19,536 bases of DNA from Stephanodiscus triporus (Eukaryota > Bacillariophyta > Thalassiosirophyceae > Thalassiosirales > Thalassiosiraceae). The DNA lies in the NCBI GenBank assembly GCA_036939755.1, contig JALLAZ010000206.1, positions 1-19,536 on the forward strand, given 5' to 3'. The position numbers and the translations under genes are program-made. Position 1 is the first letter of the stretch, and every line of letters starts with the position of its first letter. The notes beneath the pieces are model-generated. The model was given only the letters and a program-made list of their open reading frames with translations. It was not told the origin of the DNA and did no database searches. This document shows positions 11,601-18,614 of the stretch, piece by piece.

Positions 11601-13782
11601 CGGTCTCGGAGGGTAGGCATGATTGGAACGTAGAGATGGAGTAGGTTGACAGGAGGGAGGCTGTGACCTCGGGACGTTCGTTGTCATCATAAAAATCGTC
11701 ACCGTCGTCATCGGCATGGAATTTGGGAGCGTATGCGCCAGTGCAGCATAGGTACATGAGCCTGTCAATGGCAGTAACCCAGCCATGCAGATAAATCGGC
11801 ATGGTTTCGAACAGTAGCTTTGTTTGGATTTTGAACTCTTCTTCAGTTTCCTTCCTTCGCAACGCTATGGCGTTGGCAGAAGCGGCATCATCTTCGTCAG
11901 AATGCGAATTTTTATCAGCCTTGGCCGTCTCCTCCAAGGAAATGACCGTGTCCCCCAACGATCCCAAGACGCCCATGGTCAACAGAGCTTTCTGTTGCAG
12001 GGCGGGCGGGGGAACTCCCGAGACGTAATCCACGCCCGGCGGGGGAAGGGTGTACAACGCACAGTCGACGATGTACCGTGCCAAATCGTGCGACATGATG
12101 CTCTTGGCACGTCCGCGTCGTTTAGAGCGATTGGTCGCCGTCGAAGGGGTATTTTCGTCACCATCACGAAGCAAGACGAGGATGAGATTGAAGACTGAGT
12201 CGACAATTCTTGCTTCATTGGGTGTTAGGTATGGCGTTGGCTGACTTTCGGGCTCTGCGGTTATAGCCATGTTTTGATGCTGTGATTTCTTCGTTTGCTG
12301 CATGGCATCTAATTTGTCTTGAGACGAAGTAGTCGAAGATGCTCCACGTAAAATATCATCCAAATCGTCGTCCTTCGACTTCTTGCCCCGCTTGCCTCCA
12401 CTGCGAGCGATGCTATCCATCGACCGCGCCCCCTCGCTTCCTTCGGCTGCGACGATGTCCTCCTCCCTGGTGCCACGGTCCTTCTCCTTCCTCCTCCTCT
12501 CCTTCAGCTCCTTTTCCCACCACGCGTTCCTCTCCTTATCGCGATATCGCTCCGCTCCGCGCAAATCCACGAGCCGCGCCAATCTATCCAGATTTCCCCG
12601 TCCGTCGCCGCCCCCAATGAATAGTTCCCGCGCCACCTCATCGCCGTGTGCAAGCGCCAGACACAGCTCAAGACAGTCCATGGAGACCGTCGAACCGCTC
12701 GACAGTCCACTCCCCCCGGACGAAGGAGAAGAAGACGACGACGACGACGACTCCAGCGCGATTTTGAGCGAGCGGTCGTACCCTTCGGAGAAGGTGATGA
12801 GGCGCGCCAGCATGGAGGACGACGACGCCAACGAGGTCAGGAATAGTACGGATTCGTTGCGCACCTCCTCGGGGATCGAGTTCGCGTCTTCTGCTCCCCC
12901 CCCCGCGCCTCCTCCTCCACCTCCTCCCATGGAAGATCCGTATCCCAACAGATCGACGAGCCTGTTGATGCCGTCGGGCGCCATCATCAGCTGCTCTCGG
13001 AGCGTTCCCGGACTCGCCGAAAGCAGCGATTGCAGGATTTGCAGGGACAGCACGCGCGCGTACACCGACGTCGGGGCGTGAGCTGTGGGGGATTGGTCGT
13101 CTGCGGACGAGGACGAGGACGAGGCGCAGAGACAGTCCAGCAGGGACGGCGCGAGGGCGTGTACGACGGCATCGACGGCGCCGTCCGGATCGACGGCGTC
13201 GTGAAAGTGCAACAGTGTCTTGGAAATGTGCTCCGCGCGCCGTTTTTGTCGCTGCCGTCTGCGCAGCTCCTCCGTGGTCGTTCCCCCGCCGCCGCCGGCG
13301 GCGGAGGTCGCCGCGGCATGCGCGGGTCCGGGGGGGGAGGGCAGGACCGCGGACAACAATTCGCACGCCGCCACGTCCCCCCCCTCGACCTCCATCCCGC
13401 CGACGTAAGAAGACGGGGAGTTTTTGGCACCGCCCCCCCTCGGGGGGGGCATCGCGGAGGACGACACGAGGCCGCACAGCGCGCGAAGTGCCGATCCATT
13501 CCGGAGCAGCGCGTCGACCGCCGTCGTCTGACGCTCCTCCTCCTCCTCCTCCGCCCGCATTCGTTCCTCGGCAAGCTGATCGGCTCGCTGCGACGGACGC
13601 TTCGCCTTCGGATCGCCGCCGCCGCCGTGCCGACCCGACGAGGTCGCCGGCGGACGACGGCGGCGGCATTGGACCTGGAGCTGCTCGAGCGAATCGAGGC
13701 AGTCGGTGGCCGTTGACGCCGAGAGGAAACGATCCAGGAGCAGTTCGACGTCTACGCCGCTGGCGGAGGAGGGGGATGACAT
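5638..13782 (-). CDS. USO1: Giant p115/Uso1-family Golgi vesicle-tethering protein
   Basis: A single intronless frame encodes 2714 residues from the ATG at 13782. The armadillo-like head (about 1-1040) keeps p115 signatures: QILQSLLSASPGTLREQLM...GINRLVDLL (about 246-282), ITFSEGYDRSL (about 328-340), MDCLELCLAL (about 366-376) and LCGLLLGLCLEYM (about 917-930). These blocks are split by Ser-, Gly- and acid-rich insertions. The tail (about 1047-2690) is an almost continuous heptad coiled coil. It ends EHEDLLALL, matching the EQDDLLVLL box near the p115 C-terminus, but the usual acidic tail is missing. p115/Uso1 tethers COPI/COPII vesicles at the Golgi with Rab1 and golgins; that role is inferred. 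Yeast Uso1 is about 1790 residues and human p115 about 960, so this is unusually long, all of it in the rod. I chose MSSPSSASG as start because VELLLDRFLS aligns with the family N-terminus. The frame stays open for 140 Arg-rich upstream codons that look like UTR. Confidence 0.88.
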   Translation of the reverse strand: MSSPSSASGVDVELLLDRFLSASTATDCLDSLEQLQVQCRRRRPPATSSGRHGGGGDPKAKRPSQRADQLAEERMRAEEEEEERQTTAVDALLRNGSALRALCGLVSSSAMPPPRGGGAKNSPSSYVGGMEVEGGDVAACELLSAVLPSPPGPAHAAATSAAGGGGGTTTEELRRRQRQKRRAEHISKTLLHFHDAVDPDGAVDAVVHALAPSLLDCLCASSSSSSADDQSPTAHAPTSVYARVLSLQILQSLLSASPGTLREQLMMAPDGINRLVDLLGYGSSMGGGGGGGAGGGAEDANSIPEEVRNESVLFLTSLASSSSMLARLITFSEGYDRSLKIALESSSSSSSSPSSGGSGLSSGSTVSMDCLELCLALAHGDEVARELFIGGGDGRGNLDRLARLVDLRGAERYRDKERNAWWEKELKERRRKEKDRGTREEDIVAAEGSEGARSMDSIARSGGKRGKKSKDDDLDDILRGASSTTSSQDKLDAMQQTKKSQHQNMAITAEPESQPTPYLTPNEARIVDSVFNLILVLLRDGDENTPSTATNRSKRRGRAKSIMSHDLARYIVDCALYTLPPPGVDYVSGVPPPALQQKALLTMGVLGSLGDTVISLEETAKADKNSHSDEDDAASANAIALRRKETEEEFKIQTKLLFETMPIYLHGWVTAIDRLMYLCCTGAYAPKFHADDDGDDFYDDNERPEVTASLLSTYSISTFQSCLPSETASRMVLHALAPPPPDETDEMGAPLEPPVVTRLVTTLADNLRFLQTQQQRLEGASLDMIDVYRATIGASGSAGALGVFLTKGEGDATREMLLRLSPPLPLDGQLQSEPSSANLIDFILHHISSYDPDATSNIRLHASSAYVTIVLLKLLSEWVIGMPRAVMEVLSSPSSVSVGVLVRSKKAGDSISEAVSALCGLLLGLCLEYMLDPIDGASGSLSVKEVPGMENIAWTKETIMNMVQSMGVGKYLNMIDEWKKRPLPLPYCKGEERSNMEQRAFASWYSHNVTLVRRRVVMALAGNRGDDSDESDAEGPNNDVCVNGRSSSSARSLRKMMSNQAQEIENLQIKLEDAFLTIKSQSTQIKELKRMTELGTSSETIDMMTEYTEKMAELEKIKGDLKKEAEHQTRLQEEVIAAKDREIVVAREELLESQTFVEEIRRDNETLREEMAGLSSAYNSLELQYHRTNSGNNSTIAPTEMTAGGEAAAEDGGARYHASGEIAAEIFGRNNDSEAQFLRDENARLREEGRAANEWMSMAVSKMEELSGENESLARSLEEALANLASTGSSDTDSLSIQHRMEVQSVREESETKLKAKDDEIAKRQALVQQLEDQIEEFNLSVKHNDKRPDPELEELQQVIARQERELESITQAYSEAQDWMASAVTHVDKLTKEVQEKDEQLEEIANLRQASVNGSNGLEIKITELENSLKDVTSELNESQKNQEKITFEMGALQTENADLLKRIGDNQAKVLSEKEALTAELDQVKLEKVALEASLNQFQSWSETSQSYLAEVEAKLKEAIIQRDELATRLESYAPGGNESSSQDNNQQLKSLQKELDEKNEQLERMQDQLIEDADENEAKIGKLLEDFEAEKQRAEGLCQEKSSLSSMIEKLSLEKEHLSKTLSEKQTLHDSINAEKNEEAQRRISDLEASLCASEAKIHNLMALEEQVTTVTAERNEIQSQLNHITEKYENVCQSLELTGVESCNLSAKNQVLEQDNNSLQNHLNELQRKITEKDKDNSTLKNELGEIKTISEEAVQVWQTRAQSLEAEVTSLENQLEQQENEAAEAISQWEGRCSALEETISEGQKRTQSLEAAVTSLENQLERQENEAAEAIAQWESRCSALEESGGHVIGQWEERVQSLESDVTSLEHRLLQQEKEAAEAITHWKARCSALSEREGVVIRQCEESVQALESDVASLGIQLQQKEKEVLESHAKFSEAEKSLTATKDEIKTISHQTLALESTVTLMASQIDILNKQIEEKSDAIECMQQQINDKDASLANSDEELSVLAKELAETQQQSELVVKQWQKRSEQLEASIDELEHTIEEMNISSEKSVQMWKERAENQEKEAAEAITQWEARCATLNERIENLEAQLAASEIDSTIARLKTEVINLATELEIYRGNNEKMQKHLKESKELFDERSNEWEEKEARFEQLKRSCSDQQNKLDANESALDGLKNMCSILQDENAKLLQESKEALKEKEESQVIVLEMKEELRRTNEQLQSFATDQFTRKATEMATQALRQQMEEIRSHFSADHEALLSEIDARRSAEEEVERLKSDLALLAQATEYDDAVDVHVRKTAKKMSAENIKAERKEMEQLRSTLELLREELGSCRWNERQSEAKAANARLQMSILEQEITALRNDLELMEQALEEIETSKINMSVSFEYRIEVLENELLWTERSHEEEMQRIKVELAESNEERDNFAHKLELSEKANAALVYSTAHNGPSGEESESETIKLQLERAQLLAKISEMGANLERRVREAVAAQVSSSEAELIVEKQSRQSVEASLSEALAELEEVKTQMTDFASSTESGKLSDSDQRTQRLRESLDDMRKTNGKLLNKNKRLQVKLDTIDKEHNSTINDLRDKLHKAEEDLRSYERESRFEAALAAEIDNLRASSHTASNGTHKHSQALVLIGMDQNMQSRKLFDEGKESIDRNSAYVIEMYDYVCELKSSIAEERQMYKDLLAEHEDLLALLGQAGLDGIQ
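8060..8520 (-). repeat. Tandem internal repeats in the Uso1-like coiled coil
   Basis: The coiled coil repeats a 43-50-residue unit of the form QSLEaxVTSLExqLxqQExEAAEAIxxWexRCSAL at least three times in a row, with a weaker fourth. At the DNA level 8381-8490 and 8243-8352 are two 110-bp copies differing at 9 positions (about 92% identical). A third at about 8092-8201 and partial copies near 7521-7590 are more diverged. This indicates recent lengthening of the rod by unequal crossing-over or slippage. Misassembly should be borne in mind. Confidence 0.85.
12400..13782 (-). repeat. GC-rich low-complexity 5' part of the Uso1-like gene
   Basis: This coding stretch carries runs encoding poly-Gly (near 12900-12930), poly-Ser (near 12725-12755 and 13100-13125), poly-Glu (near 13535-13555) and Pro/Gly tracts (near 13310-13450). 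Its base composition is visibly more G+C-rich than the rest of the same exon, where A/T-ending codons are common. The tracts interrupt an otherwise recognisable armadillo-like domain, so they are probably surface loops. Confidence 0.7.
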
Positions 13783-14162
13783 CGTTGGGCGAGGGGGGGG
13801 GGGCGAATTGCGGCTCCGTCCTTTGTTAGCGATTCTTGCTCGCCTCTTGGTGGGGGATTTTTTGGCACGGGGCAAAACAGGTCCCTCCTTGTTGGGGGCG
13901 GGCTCAACGACCCTTCTAAGTAGATAGATACCTAAGTACCATACGATACGACCTAACCGAGCCACAGGTTCGGTTGACGTGACGCACCATACCCAGCGTT
14001 GGGTGTGGTTCACACATCTTTGACGGCAAGGGGCAAGGGATGCACGCCGCCGCCGCTGCATCTCTCTTCGTATTCCTCTTCTCCTGCGAAAGGCCTTGGA
14101 CCTTTTGCTGCGCGTTAGGTGTATCTGGTGCCTACGTCCGTGGCTCGCGCGGAAAAAATACC
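13783..14162. promoter_or_regulatory. Divergent promoter between Uso1-like and metallophosphoesterase genes
   Basis: These 380 bp separate the two start codons. They contain a poly-G tract at 13792-13802, a T run at 13857-13862, short repeats of TAGATA and CATACGATACG near 13920-13950, and the palindrome at 13986-14009. No convincing TATA box is visible. On plus, the phosphoesterase frame is open back to an ATG at 14040, which could add a hydrophobic leader. Confidence 0.5.
13986..14009. promoter_or_regulatory. Palindromic motif copy 2, candidate transcription-factor site
   Basis: ACCATACCCA-GCGT-TGGGTGTGGT is an inverted repeat with 10-bp arms (one mismatch) and a 4-bp spacer. Its first 19 bases match 16 of 19 with the site at 3305-3323 in the other divergent promoter. 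This copy is the more symmetrical of the two. Confidence 0.5.
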
Positions 14163-16196
14163 ATGTCAACAGGACGAGACCAACACGGAGACATCCCGGC
14201 ATCTGATCAATTCAGAATTGGTTACCTGTCAGACATCGAGGGCCATTGGGATTATTTCTTGTGAGGAATCCGTCGTCGCCTATCGTAGTAGTTTCTTTAT
14301 CCCAGCTGCCAGATGAAAAAACCCTCTCAAACTACCTGCTGTTTCGCCGATCACTGTCTGTGTAATGTTTCTCAGGGAGTGCGTTCAACGCTCCAACGTC
14401 CTTGATTGGGAAGATGCAAATGACTGCGTATTGCTATCGACAGTGCAAGAGGGAGGCAAAGGCGTAAAATTCAAAAGACTCATACTTCGCCCCAACACTC
14501 ACTTTGTTTATGGTGGAGATACCGTTGACAAGGGACCAGGAGACATTCGTCTTGTGCGCGCATTGGTGAGCCTGAAGAAACGCTATCCCGATCGTGTCCA
14601 TTTGTTGGTGGGTAATAGAGATCTCAACAAATTACGATTACCGAGTGAGCTTTCCGAATCAGACATGAATAGGGACCTCGAAGATATTCCCAAACCCTTT
14701 TGGGACCGAGGTGCGAAGAGTTTGAAAGAATACTTGGTGGAAGCAATGCTCGAAAAAGACGGACCTGCGGGTGCTAACAATTTGGACGAGGTCAATAACA
14801 AAACTGAACGTTTAAGATACATCTTGAGGCATACTTTGGGCTGTCCGGATACATTCGAATTTCGAAGGGAAGAAATACAAATACTTACTCAAATATTTGG
14901 TCAATACCCGCCTAGGTTGGAAACGCACGATTTCACACCTGTTGGCAACTTGGATAATGAACCAAGTTATATTCATGTTGCTGATGAGGACGTTGTGGAT
15001 AGCTTTTTATACGAGATCTCCAAAGAAGGCTCTTTGTATCAATATTTGAAACTATCTCAAGTGAGTTCGTCTGAATTGGTCCATAACGATGTCCAATTTG
15101 TTGTGTGTATCTTGTCTAATTACACTCAATTGGCAACAATAATATTCTCATCAGATCGCAGCAATTATAGGAAGTGAGTAATGATGTTGATTGCATTGTG
15201 CTTCTGTGGTCAACATCCTCACATAGTTTTTGTCCCCCTTAATACCTCATTAAACGCACAGATACTATTTTTGTCCATGGAGCGATAGATTCGCTAACAA
15301 TGAAATTCGTTCCTTCTTTGGATACAAAATTTGATGTTCCATTGTCATCACCTCCGTTCTCGGCACCACATGCACCTACTGATGGGAGGATTGTTGAAAG
15401 CGTTCACGAATGGGTCCAGTCACTTAATGATTACCTGCAACTTGGCCTCGCAGATTTTGACAAGAGACCTGGGTGGAATGATGACAGGACGTCGAGGGGC
15501 GGTGAATGTTTATTGGCGATACAGAATAGACCGGCAATGTGGGGAAGATCTGTTGTATGCAACTCATATGCGGACGGTGGCGTGATTGCAACAACTGACG
15601 CCGAAGAAGAGAGGAGGCAGGCTATACAAACTGCCCAAGAACAACTGGACCCACTGGCATTTGAAGGTATAGCGAGCGATGTTATGGATCCATCACCTGC
15701 CAAGTGGCTTATGGATAATGGCATACAACGAATCGTGGTTGGGCATAAACCTACAGGTGATTGTCCAGCAGTTTTATCCTCAAAATACGTTGGGGTTGAA
15801 ATCGTTGCTGTGGATACCTCATATGCGCACCGGAAGGATTTGAACTGTGATGGGACCCCTGTCTTGAAACAATTTGGTGACAACCGCGGTAATGCCCTCT
15901 CAATCGTTGAAATAGTTGGAGTATGTTCCTCTCGTACTCGGCTAGAAACTTCGGGCGTCTTGGCATGTGGAACTGAATATCACAATGCATTTCCATTTTT
16001 GAGTAGTGACGATATCACTGAATTCAATGACATTGGAGATCCATATCTTGGCACAAGGCTCCCTGACGGCTGGTGGGTCAAAGCGGCATTACCGCCAAAC
16101 TATCACCTCTGCCGGGGCTCTGGGAGATTTGTGGAGTACAAAATTCTACCCATGCACGATGTCATCAAAATTTTGTCTACCTTAACATCTAAGTAG
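14163..16196 (+). CDS. Calcineurin-like metallophosphoesterase (PPP-like fold)
   Basis: Four exons, 14163-14260, 14376-15060, 15155-15173 and 15262-16196, give 578 residues. All three introns are GT-AG (115, 94 and 88 nt; phases 2, 0, 1), and the joined frame restores domain motifs. Metal-site motifs in order: SDIEGH (Asp24, Glu26), GGDTVDKGPGD (Asp81), GNRD (Asn113), FVHG (His273) and VVGHKPTGD (His429). This is the layout of a two-metal phosphoesterase. Motif I has Glu where the family normally has His (D-x-E-G rather than D-x-H-G). A roughly 150-residue insertion with charged helices separates GNRD from the FVHG strand. GDTVDKGPGDIRLVR followed by GNRDLNKLRLPSEL recalls a subfamily I associate with protists, but I cannot name a substrate; protein phosphatase and nucleotide phosphatase are both possible. 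The ATG at 14040 would add 41 residues with a hydrophobic stretch. No clear targeting signal follows the chosen start. Confidence 0.85.
15155..15173 (+). other. 19-nt microexon of the metallophosphoesterase gene
   Basis: ATCGCAGCAATTATAGGAA lies between a CAG acceptor (intron 15061-15154, donor GTGAGT) and a GTGAGT donor (intron 15174-15261, acceptor CAG). It encodes IAAIIG plus one base, joining LKLSQ to NTIFVHG and reconstituting the strand before metal ligand His273. Skipping it, or retaining the upstream intron, breaks the frame. Confidence 0.82.
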
Positions 16197-16540
16197 AAAT
16201 GAATATCCTTACCTCCAGCTCGGTTCATATAAGGTAGACGAATTATACTCGGTTTGGACGATGGCCACCTGATCGACGATGTCGACATGATTCGTAAATT
16301 TGGGGGAGCTTATGCCTCTTCTTAGCGATGACCTAAGTAACTGTTTGCTTGCATGTCACTTTGGCAAAAGGGGCGTGACCGGCAAGAAAAGGGAGCGAAT
16401 AGAAAAACGAAAGGAGAGAAGTGGCATTGTTGTATGAAGATTTTTTTTACATTAGATCGATGTCCTTTTTTATACCCCTTCTCTCCTCAGCTTCAATACA
16501 ACAAATTTTCCACCTAATTTTCCATGCTGTCTCGAACGAG
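16197..16540. other. Convergent intergenic region
   Basis: This lies between the stop of the metallophosphoesterase and the repeat at the 3' end of the receptor-like gene. I see no gene. An in-frame TAG at 16514-16516 on minus would be the next terminator for the receptor-like protein if its annotated stop were read through. Confidence 0.5.
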
Positions 16541-16744
16541 TGGACTGGGATGAACTTCATGATCCGTGCCATCGTTATTAACCTCCTGAACAATTGAGCT
16601 TGGAAGATCCCCATGATCCGCCCTTTTGCCATCACTGTCTGCTGGACTGGGATGAACTTCATGATCCGTGCCATCGTTATTAACCTCCTAAACAATTGAG
16701 CTTGGAAGATCCCCATGATCCGCCCTTTTGCCATCACTGTCTGC
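16541..16744. repeat. 102-bp tandem duplication, two copies, one base difference
   Basis: Copy 1 is 16541-16642 and copy 2 is 16643-16744, each starting TGGACTGGGATGAACTTCAT. The only difference I find is G in copy 1 against A in copy 2 (position 16690). The unit is 34 codons long, so it keeps frame. It covers the C-terminal tail of the minus-strand receptor-like gene, and the single difference is the stop codon (TAG in copy 2, CAG in copy 1). Confidence 0.95.
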
Positions 16745-18048
16745 AACGTTCGCAGAGGAGGTATTGTACATGCTTCCACATCTCTTGTCGCAACCTTGTC
16801 TGCCATCATATTGCATGCTTGAACACTTGTTCGAATTCACGTCCTGGATTTGCAACACGTTCTTCATGCAAACGAACCAACTAAAGTCGGGATTACTTTT
16901 TTTGTAATTCAAGTAGCTTGGTCGGAAGTACACAAGTGCATTGAAGAACCCTAACAATGGAAGAAAAATCACAAACAAGTAATCGAAGACATCAGAGATG
17001 TCCAAGTTGCCTGAGGCTCTGTAGCCGAGAGCTACGAAAGAAGAAAAATATGACAAGAAATACACCCTGATGTACTGAATGCCCCGCCATGCGGTCTTGG
17101 TGGTGTTGACCCTTCTCTGCTCTAGTCCACTTGACAAAAAAAAACTGTCTGTTCTTTTCTCTTGTTTGTAGATTTCATAGACTAGCATGCATACAAACGT
17201 TATCATAATCACAGCACAGAACACTGTATATCCATGACTATAGTTTGAGTAGGTGAATCCGCCTTTGCCCCTTTCATCAAAATACACTTCATTGGATATA
17301 GTGCAACCATATGGATAGTCGCAAATTGCGCATGTAAACCTTCCAGGATAGTTATACATTCCCATAAAGAGTGGAGGGGTGGCGAGTCCAAGGGCGATTA
17401 TGATCGGTGGCAGAATGAAGATCATTCTTAGTCTTGGATTGTTCAATCGGTTCTCTTTCCATCCATAATGGACGATGAGCCAATCTTTTCATTGCGCACG
17501 CGAGGCCGTTGATGTATCAGGTTAGATTTAATGACATTAGAGAGAGATGATGTTGGGGAGGGCAACTCACACAGAATCATCAGCGTGGCATAGTAAGAAC
17601 TCCATGCTCTTAAGGTCAGGATATAAATGAATGCCTGCGCTGTGCAAGTTTGTGTGTTTCCAGCGGCCAGATAAGCCGAGTAGGTGATTACTTCATCATT
17701 TTCACCTTCTTGGCAACGATCGGAGTCATCCTAAATGTTTTTTGAATTGTACGGAAATAATGAATGAACGCATGAACAATACAAGTACAACATTACTCAT
17801 ATTCAGTTCTCTCACCATGTTGACAGGATTGCCGCAATGAATGAAAAGAACCAATCTGCTACGGTGATACAGAAGACGAGCACCGTGGTCAATTTGACCG
17901 ATTTCTTTGATTTCCACTTGAGGATGACATCTCTAATGATTAGTGACCCTGCGATTAACGATAATGTGCCTCCGACCTTGGGTAAGATAGCCATGGACTT
18001 GGCCAAAGGCGTATATCCACTGCGCATTCTTTGGCAGTCGTCAGGCAT
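16688..18048 (-). CDS. Seven-transmembrane receptor-like (GPCR/cAMP-receptor-like) protein, with apparent frame break
   Basis: Exons on minus: 18048-17816, 17730-17571 and 17484-16688; introns GTGAGA...TTAG (85 nt) and GTGAGT...AAAG (86 nt). Visible helices: TM1 GGTLSLIAGSLIIRDVI, TM2 TVLVFCITVADWFFSFIAAI, TM3 FIYILTLRAWSSYYATLMIL, TM4 MIFILPPIIIALGLATPP, a Cys-rich loop (CAICDYPYGC), TM5 VFCAVIMITFVCMLVYEIY, TM6 IRVYFLSYFSSFVALGY and TM7 VIFLPLLGFFNALVYFRPSY. TM7, the TM3 CTAQ cysteine and GWKENR after TM3 fit slime-mould/diatom cAMP-receptor-like 7TM proteins; ligand and G-protein coupling are unknown. Exons 2-3 join cleanly (LMILYWLIV). The exon 1-2 splice gives STW-MTPIVAKK and then a TAA after about 13 codons, while the TM3 frame is one base off, so this copy has a frameshift, an assembly error or an unusual splice. 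The tail is hydrophilic and ends inside the 102-bp duplication. The start at 18048 is the first in-frame ATG before TM1; an upstream exon is possible. Confidence 0.68.
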
Positions 18049-18614
18049 TCTTTGCGCTTCGATTGCCCCCCTCGATGATTGGTTTCTGGGAAAGTGCGGA
18101 CAATCCCATCTTCGTCGTGGTGGCGGACCTGGTCGTTTCTCCCAAGCATGAGAAAAACAGACGTGTTGAAGTTGATCGGTCTATTCTCTCTAAAGTTGCA
18201 ATATTTTTACTTTTCGTTGTGTGAAAGATTATTGTCCTTATGCCTTTTTTTAACCCTTTCCTGCCTGGGAGGAGCGGAAATTACCTGCTTCCCCGACTGA
18301 CAGAAAAAAGAAGAGCATTACACTGGAATAGGAATAACAAAAGTTCTACCTAATTTTTAAATACTTAAAAACGTCACGTACGAGTTTACTTGGTCTTTTG
18401 GGTCGCCTACCGTAGAACACGCTGTCTTATTCTTACGCTGCCATAGGTTTTTGTGAGAAAATCGGACGCTACGTATGAATTGTCTGCTCGTTTTGACCCG
18501 AATCCTACGCAAGTAAGTGGTTTGAATGCCATATTCGTTTTCCTCTTTACAAGATGATTCCAACCATGTGTGATAGACCAGGGTTCCGCTCAACACCTCT
18601 GGGGCTGCACGCTA
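18049..18614. other. Upstream region of the receptor-like gene, no gene seen
   Basis: This holds the presumed 5' UTR and promoter of the minus-strand receptor-like gene. Short frames on both strands (for example 18079-18300 plus and 18357-18596 minus) show no domain or splice logic. The area around 18330-18375 is AT-rich. I find no tRNA-like or other RNA gene. Confidence 0.45.

Noticed and set aside
12383..13829. Several long plus-strand frames antisense to the Uso1-like head
   Set aside because: GC-rich sequence with few stop codons creates them. They encode Arg/Pro/Ser-rich peptides without domains, while the minus strand has clear homology.
13783..14202. In-frame 140-residue N-terminal extension of the Uso1-like protein
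   Set aside because: It is Arg-rich and low in family character, contains the shared palindrome, and sits upstream of a start that matches the family N-terminus (VELLLDRFLS).
15061..15177. Reading through the second intron of the metallophosphoesterase to a TGA at 15175
   Set aside because: It would remove two metal-ligand motifs (FVHG and GHKPTGD); the microexon model restores them with canonical splice sites.
16688..16690. Stop-codon reassignment (TAG read as Gln) suggested by the TAG/CAG pair
   Set aside because: TAG terminates the GST-HIT, Uso1-like and metallophosphoesterase genes cleanly at expected lengths, so a simple point change is enough.
16447..16809. 120-codon minus frame with an internal 34-residue repeat
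   Set aside because: The repeat is just the 102-bp tandem duplication read in another frame; the receptor frame explains the region.
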